From Rhynchopus euleeides (Eukaryota; Euglenozoa; Diplonemea; Diplonemida; Diplonemidae): a stretch of DNA of 64,000 bases. The translations under genes were made by a program, and so were the position numbers. Shown piece by piece: positions 38,683 through 47,395 of this stretch. The stretch is from NCBI GenBank assembly GCA_963210315.1, contig OY723255.1, positions 2,356,001 through 2,420,000 of the forward strand, read 5' to 3'. Within the stretch, counting starts at the first letter, position 1; the number at the start of each line of letters is the position of its first letter. The notes under the pieces were generated by a model. That model ran no database searches and was not told the origin of the DNA. It saw only the letters and a program-made list of their open reading frames with translations.

Positions 38683-41600
38683 ATGGCTCCTCATATGAGC
38701 CGCCATTACTTTAACCGGGCCCCCTTTTATGGTGGGCCCAGGTTTCACCTAGACGAACCAGTTTTTAACAACTCCACGTCTAAGGCACCCCTCTCCCCTA
38801 CTCCCCTCCCCTATGGATACCTCTGGTACCCACCGCAGGCTTCGGCCTATCACAGCAGCCACCACCCAAGGGGTGACTGGCAAGTCGAAAACAGACAATT
38901 CCCTTTCATTCCCCAACACATGCAGCAACCACCCCCACCACCCCCACCACCCCCCCATTTTTACAACGGAGTAAGTTATACCCCCAACACGAACCCCACT
39001 TTTTTCAGAACACCAACACAGTACCCACGCGGTACAGGGAACCGTGGAACGGCGGCTCCCCAGTACGGTGGCCACAAAGGGTACGGTGTACCGGGAGGTG
39101 TTCCTTTCAGGAGAGGATATACAGGTAAAGGTTCGTTTTTTGGAAAAGGCAAAGGTAAGGGTAAAGGCAAGAGTGGCAACATTGGAAGAAAAGGCGTGAA
39201 AGGCCAAGGGGGTGGAAAAGGGTGGGAAGGTCGGGGGCTGGGAGAGAGAAATGGCCCAGTTAAAGGTGTGTGGAAAGGCCAAGGAGGCAAGGGTAAAGGA
39301 CGTGGACATGCAAATCAGAATAGTGTGCCCAGTACCTTCCCGATAACCCTTGCTGAACTTATACGTCAGAGTTTGAAACAACAGCCCCTCCCCCCTACAG
39401 CATTCCCGAATAAACCCCAAGCAAATGGCAGCGTGAAACCTCAGGTAACAATTCGCAAAGGCCAGGGAAAGGGGAGTGGGAAAGGGAAGGGTGGGAAGAA
39501 TGGCAGAGGCGTACGGGAGGGCCCTGCCAACTTGTATGAGCTGTTGAGCAAGGGTGGAGCAGGACGAGGTAGGAAGGGCAGGCCTAAGACAGCGGAGCAA
39601 CAGAAAAAGGAACTTGCTAAAGAAGCAAAGCGAGGTCCTTTCCCAGAGCTCCGTAAGTCGCCCTGGGTCCGCCCCTTCTCATCGGACTTGCGCCAGCCCA
39701 AACGGAACGCCATCTCTTGGGATGCATGGGAGGAGGAATGTGCTGGGGTAGCCCAAGAGTTTTGTGATAAACACGGGGATCGACTCATTAGAGGTTACAA
39801 GCACCAGAAAGTGGAAGGTGATGGGATCCAACATTTTCTGGAGCTTAACGAAAACCGCGAGGCGGAAGGTGTCGTGTACGTTGTGTGTGACCAGCAGGGG
39901 AATCCCGTTTACGTCGGCCAGACAAGTGGGACCCTAAGGAATAGGATGCAACAACACTGGAAAGGCAAGAGTGGTTTGAATGGAATACCTTTTGCAACGA
40001 GACTCCTCCGCACAAAACACCCGCATTATGGCTTTGTCTTGCAGAAGATCCAGGGGTACACGGGTGGGAACCTTGAATCCTTCCGGCGGCAGTCAAACGC
40101 TGTTGAAAACTTTTGGATGTCCCACCTGAGGACCCCGGACAACGCATGTTCCGCTTACCATCAAACAAAACGTAAAAGTGAGCCGGTGAACGGGAGACAC
40201 ATCAGCCCACATAAGCGGAGCACGAGACCGGCAAAGGAATGGGTGGAATATGTGAGAGAAGGACAGAAGGATAGCGAGAATGATAAGGTGCACATTGTGT
40301 TGGATGCAGGAAAGTACCACAAGATCCGTCAGCAACTGAGTCATCTCCTCAGCCTTCCGGTGGAGGAGATCAAACAGTATAACATGGACGAGTGGGAAAT
40401 CAACAGAGTCAAACGTCTACTCGCGTGGCTGACACAGCACGTAAAGAGGGAGACTCTGCCAAAAAATGTGAACTGCTTGGAGGAACGTTTGCAGGAAAGA
40501 TTGAAGGCTAAGAAGAAGGAAAAGCCTAAATCTAAAAAGGAATTCCTCAGCGTCAAGTTTTCTCACCCTGCGATGGATGGCCTGAAGCTCCAGCGTCTCC
40601 TGAGGGATGAGAAAGTGGTGCAGGCTTGCCCGGATAAGGATCGGCTGGCAAATACGATGGTGTCCCTGAGCCAGGGCCCGCCGCTGTATTGTCTCATCCA
40701 AAACTGTACGAAAGAGAGTTTAGGATTGGCAGCGGAGGGGGTGCTTCCTGAGCATGAGAACTGTCCGTGTCAGAAGTACAGATCCCCGGACCAGCCACAC
40801 ACAGGGCATTTGTTCACTGTGGCCCAAACAATGTCGGGGATTTCCGAGGGCTTTAGGGAGTTGTTGAACAAGGGAAGGAAATATCGTCTGTCTGGTGACT
40901 TGCAACAGGGGTGCGAAAAGGCAAGCGAGGTTCTTTCGGATTTTGTGGAAACCTTTGGGGAGAAGGAGGAAACAGCGGAATTCCGTAAGGTCTTGCTGAC
41001 AGCGTTGCGAAACGAGTTTGCAGCGCTACCACCTGTTGAGGGGGCCGACCGTATAGATACGGCCGAGCTTAAAAAAGTCCAGGAGGATGTTGTGTTGTGT
41101 AGTGTAGACAAGTCGTCCCATGACTTTGGGGCGATCTGTAAACACTTTTACAGACATTGGCTACGGGAACAGCTCAGCGCAACAACAGGGACTTTCGAAA
41201 CGGCAAAGGAAACGGAGAAGCAAATTCTCAACCGCTTGCAGAGAGAGTGTGATGAACGCCAGCTGCAAATTGGAGATTGTTTCCCGTATTTGTATGGGTC
41301 TCTGAAGATCCATAAGCCGGTGGAAAAAGGCCCCACGCTGAGGGGAATTGCTGGTTTAAGTGGAGATAACAGAGATGAGACGGAAGGGGAGAAAATGGAG
41401 AGAAAAAAGAAACAGAAAGAGAGTAAGGTGAATCAGCCAACTGTGGGTATTGCAACAGGCATACACACAGAATTGTCAGGGCTGCTAAAGATGGTCATCC
41501 GCACGTTGAGTGATGAGGATGAAACACACAGGAGGAAATGTGGTGTCAAACGGTTTTTTGTTGTGGAGAGTTACGATGAGGTGGCGAAGTACATGAAAAT

Positions 41601-44600
41601 GAACTACGACACCGTAAAAAAAGCCACGCCAAAAACAAAAGACTTTACCTCTATGTACACGTCTTTGGATCAAGAGGCGGTAATTGAGGGTGTCTCCTGG
41701 TGTGTGGAACAGGCGTTTGCGGCGAAGGGTGGCAGGTTTTTGGCGCGAGAGACGAAGGCCAAAAAAAGAAAGAAAAAGGCCTTCCGCTGGAAGGAAGGGC
41801 GGGGGGATGATAGAACACTTGCGTACAACAGTGATGAAGTCAAAGAGTTAGTGAGACTAGCTGTGACCAACAGCTTCATCAAAAATGGCGAGTTCGTCCT
41901 CCACCAGAAGAAGGGCATCCCGACCGGTGGAAATGCCAGCCCGGACCTGGCAAACCTTTTTTGCGCAAGTAAGGAAATGCGCTATATCGATAAGCTCCCC
42001 ATTAAAAAGCAAAAGGAGTATAATGGGTTCTTCAGATTTATTGATGACGTTTTTACCCTTGGAGCGGACATCCCTGACAAGGTCTACGGGATGACCTCTG
42101 AGGACACAACAAGGCAGAAAGACGATTGTGTGTTTCTGGGGGGTAGGAACCGTTGGCAGAGATACGCCGATGACCCCGAAGACACGAAGACACGTGTCCG
42201 TATGTCAGTATTCAATAAAGAGAGTGACTGGGTAACCTATACACCCAATAAATATACTTGTCGAACAAGTGCAGCACCAGAAAGCCAAGGAAGGGGTATT
42301 TTGGTGTCACAGTTGATACGGTCTGCGGGTATGTGCAACAACCTGGATGATTTCAAGGTTGAAGCAGAGCTGATTTTGCGGCGCCTCCTCGGACGGGGAT
42401 GGAAGCCGTACGAGTTGCGTAGTGCTTGGTACAGAACTACACGAAGGTTGTTTTGTGTGGCTCCATCTGCAATGGCAAAAATGGAGCGCCTGTTTGATAC
42501 TGCTGTGGACAGACACTATCGCAAACACCCTCTCCCCAAGCTACGGGAGTATGTGTGGGCAAAACCAACCCGAGACATGCCATTGAGAGGAAAGTGTGTG
42601 GATATCAGCCCTTCGGACACCCACACAGACCCCGCACCGCAAGGGGCGGATGTGAAGCCTACTGGAAGTGCGAACCAACGCAAGAGTGAAAGTGATTCTT
42701 TTGTCCCTCTCTTCTCTACCTCCTCCCCTTCCGTACCGTTGTCTTCCTCTTCCTCTTCCTCCTCTCCTCCCCTCTCTCCACCCGTCCCCTCACAACAGCC
42801 TCCAGTTTTGGGGAAGAGCACGATAAGTATGAAGGTACTGCACAGCAATACGTTGTCGTGGGGTGTTGTCAATGAGGGAAATACTTGCTACCTGGGAGCA
42901 CTGTACCAGATGCTCGCACACTCGGTACTTCCAGCTACCCTAGGCAGTGCATGCAAGTTTGTTTCAAACGGACTCGGCCTAACCCCCATACTCATGGGAT
43001 TGTACTCCATGTACACCAGGAGTCGCACAGATCATTCAGTGTCCGTGTTGCAAACAGCCATCCACAGTATGTTCCAGACAAGGGAGCAGCATTGCGCGGA
43101 TGAAGCGTATTGTCTGGGGGTTGTCCCAACACTGGAAGCAGAATGGAGAATGCTGAATGAACACCTCAGGACGATGGACCAACCGACAGTACAGTCATGG
43201 ATCCCTGAAGTGAGGACATTCACAAGCATGGCATGCCAAAATTGCAAGAAGGTCACGGGGAGGGAGGAACAGTTGTCCCTACTGTCAGTCCCACTCAACA
43301 ACCCCGGGAAAACAGGTGTGACTTTGGCCGACAGAATTTGCGAAAGCCTGATGCCTGAAGAAGTGCTTAATTACGAGTGCGAAATGTGTGCCCCAAACAA
43401 ACAACGGGCGACAAAGTCGGTGCAAATCACATCTCTCCCGACACACTTGTTTATACGACTCTGGCGCTTCAAAACACTCAGAGTTGGCAACGGTGTCATG
43501 TATGAGCGCAAGACTCGAGCGATCAACATTGACACGGACTTGCTGATGTCGAGTGGAAATAACGGAGGGAAGCCTTCCTTTACAAGGTACCGCCTCACGG
43601 GTGCAGTCCTGCACAGAGGAAATACCCCGCACGGAGGCCATTACCGTTTTATCAGCTGTGGCACGGATGCCATGGCCTTGTTTGACGACAACACCGTGAC
43701 TGTGGCCAACACAGCTGAGGAAATGGATGCCTTCAGGGGTTTCCTTGAGAAGGAGTCGACCATCCTCGTGTATTGTGATAAGGATGCCCCTCAGGAGGAG
43801 AAGGTTAGCATGCCCAACTCGCCAGAAGTATATGTATCTCCCACACAACAACCTGGGCTCACGGGAAACACGGAAGACATAATGCAAAAGCTGCAGGATG
43901 CCACCGTCCCCAAGAGTGCCATTGTTTTGAATGAACCACAGGAACCACCCCAGCAGCGCGGGGAGGAATACCTGACTTTGGAACGCAGGACTTTGGAAAT
44001 GGAGGAAAGTGCAGAGCGGGCGCATGTTGTGGAAGAAGAAGCCCTAGCACGTTTTGCTTTGTGTAGTGAAATCACGGAAGTCCTTGATAGGTATCGGACC
44101 GAGGAGCAAACGAAGACGCTCGTCAGTCTATGCCGGAAGGAACTCCAAGAGGCGATAGAGGTGCGAGAGGCAGAGCAAAAAAGAGCAGCAGAGGATCATG
44201 AGAGGTCAGTCGTGGAGAAGGAGAAAGCTTTGGCAAAGGCAGAGAGTGAGGTAAAGAGGGTGAATGAGGAGAAGGAAAAGGTGGCGAACGAGGCACAGGC
44301 CAAAGCGGACCGTTTGAATCAACAACGACAGGAGATGGCCGTGTTAAAGGGACAGCTCCATAAGCAAGACTCTGCGTTGGCTTTTATGAAAGAGCTTGGT
44401 GTTGAAAGAGAGGCGGAGGTAGAAGCGTTGAGGGCACAGGCGACCCACGAAAAAGCGGTCCTCACCCAGGAACTGCAACGTGTGGAGTCCAAGGCCCGCA
44501 GCTACTCGTCTCAGGGAGAATCCCAACAGCGCTTACTTGAACAGACAGAGAATGCTTTGAAAGGTACACAGCAAGATAAGATGCTTTTGGAATTTCACGT

Positions 44601-44751
44601 GTCGGCGAGCATGCAAAATGAGAAGGCACTCCGTGACCAACTGGGGATGCAGGAGCAACATATGCAGATCCAGGAGGGCCTACACGAACAACAGAATCAG
44701 GATAGGCCATGTTGGTTAAGCAGGTGCAGCACCAGCTGCGCCAAGGCATGA
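38683..44751 (+). CDS. Penelope-like polyprotein: GIY-YIG nuclease, reverse transcriptase, USP deubiquitinase, coiled coil
   Basis: First ATG 38683 (the frame is open to 38629), about 2,022 residues. Order: basic Gly/Lys/Pro-rich region (38683-39690); GIY-YIG endonuclease (about 39865-40165: GVVYVVCDQQGNPVYVGQT, then RNRMQQH, and NAVENFW with the catalytic Glu); Penelope/TERT-like RT (LYGSLKIHKP at about 41287, FTSMYTSLD about 41644, KKGIPTGGNASPDLANLF about 41908, catalytic FRFIDDVFTL about 42029); USP domain (about 42830-43790: Cys box NEGNTCYLGA with Cys at 42886, zinc-ribbon-like C-x2-C pairs, His box PHGGHYRF with His at 43639); acidic coiled coil to the end. Target-primed reverse transcription and deubiquitination are inferred activities; all key residues are present. 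The frame closes prematurely at 44751 inside the coiled coil. Confidence 0.88.
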   Translation: MAPHMSRHYFNRAPFYGGPRFHLDEPVFNNSTSKAPLSPTPLPYGYLWYPPQASAYHSSHHPRGDWQVENRQFPFIPQHMQQPPPPPPPPPHFYNGVSYTPNTNPTFFRTPTQYPRGTGNRGTAAPQYGGHKGYGVPGGVPFRRGYTGKGSFFGKGKGKGKGKSGNIGRKGVKGQGGGKGWEGRGLGERNGPVKGVWKGQGGKGKGRGHANQNSVPSTFPITLAELIRQSLKQQPLPPTAFPNKPQANGSVKPQVTIRKGQGKGSGKGKGGKNGRGVREGPANLYELLSKGGAGRGRKGRPKTAEQQKKELAKEAKRGPFPELRKSPWVRPFSSDLRQPKRNAISWDAWEEECAGVAQEFCDKHGDRLIRGYKHQKVEGDGIQHFLELNENREAEGVVYVVCDQQGNPVYVGQTSGTLRNRMQQHWKGKSGLNGIPFATRLLRTKHPHYGFVLQKIQGYTGGNLESFRRQSNAVENFWMSHLRTPDNACSAYHQTKRKSEPVNGRHISPHKRSTRPAKEWVEYVREGQKDSENDKVHIVLDAGKYHKIRQQLSHLLSLPVEEIKQYNMDEWEINRVKRLLAWLTQHVKRETLPKNVNCLEERLQERLKAKKKEKPKSKKEFLSVKFSHPAMDGLKLQRLLRDEKVVQACPDKDRLANTMVSLSQGPPLYCLIQNCTKESLGLAAEGVLPEHENCPCQKYRSPDQPHTGHLFTVAQTMSGISEGFRELLNKGRKYRLSGDLQQGCEKASEVLSDFVETFGEKEETAEFRKVLLTALRNEFAALPPVEGADRIDTAELKKVQEDVVLCSVDKSSHDFGAICKHFYRHWLREQLSATTGTFETAKETEKQILNRLQRECDERQLQIGDCFPYLYGSLKIHKPVEKGPTLRGIAGLSGDNRDETEGEKMERKKKQKESKVNQPTVGIATGIHTELSGLLKMVIRTLSDEDETHRRKCGVKRFFVVESYDEVAKYMKMNYDTVKKATPKTKDFTSMYTSLDQEAVIEGVSWCVEQAFAAKGGRFLARETKAKKRKKKAFRWKEGRGDDRTLAYNSDEVKELVRLAVTNSFIKNGEFVLHQKKGIPTGGNASPDLANLFCASKEMRYIDKLPIKKQKEYNGFFRFIDDVFTLGADIPDKVYGMTSEDTTRQKDDCVFLGGRNRWQRYADDPEDTKTRVRMSVFNKESDWVTYTPNKYTCRTSAAPESQGRGILVSQLIRSAGMCNNLDDFKVEAELILRRLLGRGWKPYELRSAWYRTTRRLFCVAPSAMAKMERLFDTAVDRHYRKHPLPKLREYVWAKPTRDMPLRGKCVDISPSDTHTDPAPQGADVKPTGSANQRKSESDSFVPLFSTSSPSVPLSSSSSSSSPPLSPPVPSQQPPVLGKSTISMKVLHSNTLSWGVVNEGNTCYLGALYQMLAHSVLPATLGSACKFVSNGLGLTPILMGLYSMYTRSRTDHSVSVLQTAIHSMFQTREQHCADEAYCLGVVPTLEAEWRMLNEHLRTMDQPTVQSWIPEVRTFTSMACQNCKKVTGREEQLSLLSVPLNNPGKTGVTLADRICESLMPEEVLNYECEMCAPNKQRATKSVQITSLPTHLFIRLWRFKTLRVGNGVMYERKTRAINIDTDLLMSSGNNGGKPSFTRYRLTGAVLHRGNTPHGGHYRFISCGTDAMALFDDNTVTVANTAEEMDAFRGFLEKESTILVYCDKDAPQEEKVSMPNSPEVYVSPTQQPGLTGNTEDIMQKLQDATVPKSAIVLNEPQEPPQQRGEEYLTLERRTLEMEESAERAHVVEEEALARFALCSEITEVLDRYRTEEQTKTLVSLCRKELQEAIEVREAEQKRAAEDHERSVVEKEKALAKAESEVKRVNEEKEKVANEAQAKADRLNQQRQEMAVLKGQLHKQDSALAFMKELGVEREAEVEALRAQATHEKAVLTQELQRVESKARSYSSQGESQQRLLEQTENALKGTQQDKMLLEFHVSASMQNEKALRDQLGMQEQHMQIQEGLHEQQNQDRPCWLSRCSTSCAKA

Positions 44752-45422
44752 CCATGGCGAAAGAAATGGCGCGGCAGAAGGATTTCATCGTGCAACAAAA
44801 CAACTTGGTATTGTCCCTGCAGTCAGCGTTGGAGGTGTCTGAGAACAAGCAGCTGCAAATACAGTCGCAGGACGCCCCAGCACGGGTGCAAGGGACGGAC
44901 CAACCCCGTTTGTTGCAACCGAAGCCTGAGCAAGGGCAATTAGTTGTTCATACGGCCCAGAAGAAGAGGGACCGAGACGAAGTGAGTGGCAGTGACGAAA
45001 CGAGTGAAGAGTCGAAGGACCTGTTTGAAAGCCAACCGCAACTTGATACAGTGGCTGCGACTTCTTCAGCCCTTGTAGTCATTCTCCCGGAGGATCGGGT
45101 GACGCCAAAGCCCAAGGGGCCGCAATCAAAGAGGCAGCGTGCAGAACCTGCCTCGGTAGTGAGCGGCTCTCAGATACAGGCGTCAGCCACGGAACCTGCT
45201 GTGGAACTTCCCTTGTTGTTGGGTGCCCCTCCGGCACAGATATCGCCCTCGGTGCCTGCCTCCCCTGATATTTTTCTGTCTCAGACGGGTGGTGAAGGGG
45301 TGGATGGTGAGCGGGAGACGGGGCCACTAGGGAAATCAGAGACGGACAGAACGGAGGTCTCACAATCGCAGCCAGGGGAGCCTGGTAATGGAACAGAACC
45401 AGAGCCTGACGGAACCACTTGA
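44709..45422 (+). CDS. C-terminal continuation of the Penelope-like polyprotein in the -1 frame
   Basis: The coiled coil of the main frame (QEGLHEQQNQ up to about 44700) continues in this frame (MLVKQVQHQLRQG, then LSLQSALEVSENKQLQ), followed by a low-complexity acidic/polar tail (DEVSGSDETSEESKDL) with a basic patch (KPKGPQSKRQRAE). One frame change between 44690 and 44715 would join them into about 2,250 residues. It could be a mutation, a sequencing error or a programmed shift; no classic slippery heptamer is visible. It is unlikely to be an independent gene. Confidence 0.6.
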   Translation: MLVKQVQHQLRQGMTMAKEMARQKDFIVQQNNLVLSLQSALEVSENKQLQIQSQDAPARVQGTDQPRLLQPKPEQGQLVVHTAQKKRDRDEVSGSDETSEESKDLFESQPQLDTVAATSSALVVILPEDRVTPKPKGPQSKRQRAEPASVVSGSQIQASATEPAVELPLLLGAPPAQISPSVPASPDIFLSQTGGEGVDGERETGPLGKSETDRTEVSQSQPGEPGNGTEPEPDGTT

Positions 45423-45519
45423 CTATATGCCAAGTGAGTGCCGCGTGGGGTGAGCTACGACCACGTGATGATGAAGGCTTGAACAAGAGATGAAGCGTTT
45501 AGTGTATACGAATGTGTGA

Positions 45520-46016
45520 GGTGAGTGTGTATGCTGACGGACGTGACGGAACGTGATGAATATTTTGTTTTCTAAAACGAATTTCCCCCCCCCCCCCTCC
45601 CCCCGGAACCTGAGAATGTGACCGCCTACCCAATGGTGTTTACACAAAGGAGTTCAGCGTGTTAAACCCCATTCTCTGTTCCCAAGGCAGAGCGGCGATG
45701 TGTACCCAGAGTGTACGTACGTGCACATGGCTCTGCAGATACGCTGAGTGGTGAGGGGCATGCCTGTTTTCCCTTTTGTTTCCATTATCTTGTCTTCAGA
45801 ACGAACACACGAATGAAACAAAAACCATAACAGAACGCCCCCACCCCTGATGTATGTTTTTTCTCAACCATTTCCCCCCCCCCCCCTCCCCCAACCCCCG
45901 TTTTTGCTATGTCTTTTGATATGGTTCTTTCCCCCCCCTTTCCCCCCCCCCCCCCACCCGACAAGCGAATCAGCAGTGTGTATCTGTACACAGAAATAAA
46001 CCAATAACATGACAGT
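45520..46016 (+). repeat. Right pseudo-LTR of the Penelope-like element (uninterrupted)
   Basis: It starts GGTGAGTGTGTATGCTGACG and ends CCAATAACATGACAGT, directly before the 16-bp target duplication. It preserves the empty sites of YR-B (about 45561-45580) and of the 36202-37349 element (C-run about 45940-45957). Several C-homopolymers of 8-17 bases are present. I could not fit a hammerhead ribozyme to it by eye. Confidence 0.85.
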
Positions 46017-46032
46017 AAAGAACCGCACTTCT

Positions 46033-46068
46033 GTATCTGTGTGTGATCTGTCTTCCGTTTCATACTGA
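46033..46068 (+). pseudogene. Displaced 3' end of WD-6
   Basis: After the right target duplication (46017-46032) the sequence reads, in the WD-6 frame, the family tail VSVCDLSSV and a TGA at 46066-46068, then the usual family spacer (CCTCCCCAGCACAGCACTC at about 46154 and the conserved block ending CTCTGCAG at about 46263). Confidence 0.82.
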
Positions 46069-46792
46069 GTGCTGTGATGCTTGAACCCTGTGTCGTGTTA
46101 CCTCCCTTGCATGACTGCCCTGTCGTTCATGCCGTTCACCGCCTTGCATTCTAGCCTCCCCAGCACAGCACTCTCTGACCCCTGCTCGGGTTGGAGGCAG
46201 CTGATGCGGTGCATCTGGTCTGAGAAGAGAGGAAATTATAGACGCAGCGTTCTCCCTCTGCAGACTGCTCCACACCCCCCACCCTCCCTCCGTTGCCAAC
46301 GATCCGACAGATGTCCGCACGTCTGCTGTTTTTGAGTGCAGGGCTCATCGCTTGCGCCATACCCCCCTCCCCCCTTCTACATTCTACATTCTACCCTTCC
46401 CCCCCCCCCCCGGCTTACCCTCCCATTGTGCATTGATCTGCCTTGTCCAACATATCTGGTGTAGTGACCTCAAAAAGGACTCAGTAACATTTCAAGAAGG
46501 TGCTGGGTGACTTACTTTTTTGTTAGTTCGGCGTAGCCAACTGGGGAAACTTTCTGTGCCTTTAGCTGGATCGTGCGTCCCCACTTACACCACTTCATCA
46601 GACCGGGGAGTGGTGTACACAAAGAGTGGGGTCTGCGTTCCAACAAAACAAACTTTTTTACACGAGGGGTTGGAACGCACCCCCACCACTCCCTGACGAT
46701 GTGGCTCCTGCTGCTAAGAAGGCGGCAACGGAAGGGGGGCGTCGGTTGTCGATACCCGTCAGTTAGGTAGTCGGTGGTGGGGTCTGCGTTCC
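46069..46792. other. Spacer between the WD array and YR-C
   Basis: Family 3' spacer to about 46330, then C-rich and ATTCTACATTCTACATTCTAC repeats (46377-46398). A palindromic pair GTGGGGTCTGCGTTCCAA (46627-46644) / TTGGAACGCACCCCCAC (46670-46686) follows. GTGGGGTCTGCGTTCC recurs at 46777-46792, exactly at the YR-C junction. No gene. Confidence 0.5.
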
Positions 46793-47146
46793 AAAAATGT
46801 CACTCCAGTACAGCCGCTCTTTACTCGTATTTTGTTTGTGATGCGTTGACGCTTCCACACACAAAACTGTGCGGTGCGAGCCGCGGAAGTATCTCCCCTC
46901 TGCCCCCTTGGCGCCCCTCTTCTGACTGATATACCTCCTGTGTCCTAAACGCTTCCCTGATAAAAAGTTTGCGTTGACGCTTCCACACACAAAACCTCAA
47001 CTCCTGTGATGGGGGAGGCTAGTGGTGTGCGGAGCACGTTTGGCTGTGGTGGAGTGACATTTTCTGCTCACAAGTGTGCGTAAAAAATGTCACTCCAGTA
47101 CAGCCGCTCTTTACTCGTATTTTGTTTGTGATGCGTTGACGCTTTT

Positions 47147-47275
47147 AAGCACACTCGTGTGAGCGGAAAGCGCCCCACCACAGCTGCAACCAAACGTGCT
47201 CTATACACTAACCCCACCCTTCATCAGGCTCAGGGTGTGATCAGTTCAGGGTTTTGTGTGTAGAAGCGTCAACGC
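47147..47275 (+). repeat. Inverted A-like repeat downstream of YR-C RT
   Basis: It reads AAGCACACTCGTGTGAGCGG... to TGTGTAGAAGCGTCAACGC on the + strand, a divergent version of the YR-C A repeat in opposite orientation to A1 and A2. With B1 it forms head-to-head GCGTTGACGCTT/AAGCACAC ends. It may be an older terminal sequence or may fold back on A2 in the RNA. Confidence 0.6.
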
Positions 47276-47395
47276 AACAAACAAAAGGAAATTCATCAGA
47301 GCGGTTGTAGCTGTGAAGTGATAGGGCGCTTTCCACTCAGGACCCTCATCCGGAGGGACGTGGCCGTCCCTGGTCTCTCGGGACGGCCGCGGAAG

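Larger units (their letters stand above)
30946..46016 (+). mobile_element. Penelope-like retroelement with a USP domain (host of two nested insertions)
   Basis: It is flanked by a perfect 16-bp target duplication, AAAGAACCGCACTTCT (30930-30945 and 46017-46032), inside the WD-6 tail. Direct terminal repeats (pseudo-LTRs) start GGTGAGTGTGTATGCTGACG and end ATAACATGACAGT: the right one is 45520-46016, the left one spans 30946-37429 and is inflated by YR-B (30998-35815) and the 36202-37349 element. Without these insertions the element is about 9.1 kb. It carries one long + strand reading frame (38683-45422, one frameshift). Direct pseudo-LTRs, GIY-YIG plus RT and a long target duplication fit Penelope-like elements; the N-terminal GIY-YIG fits the permuted Chlamys/Naiad-type clade. 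Confidence 0.82.
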
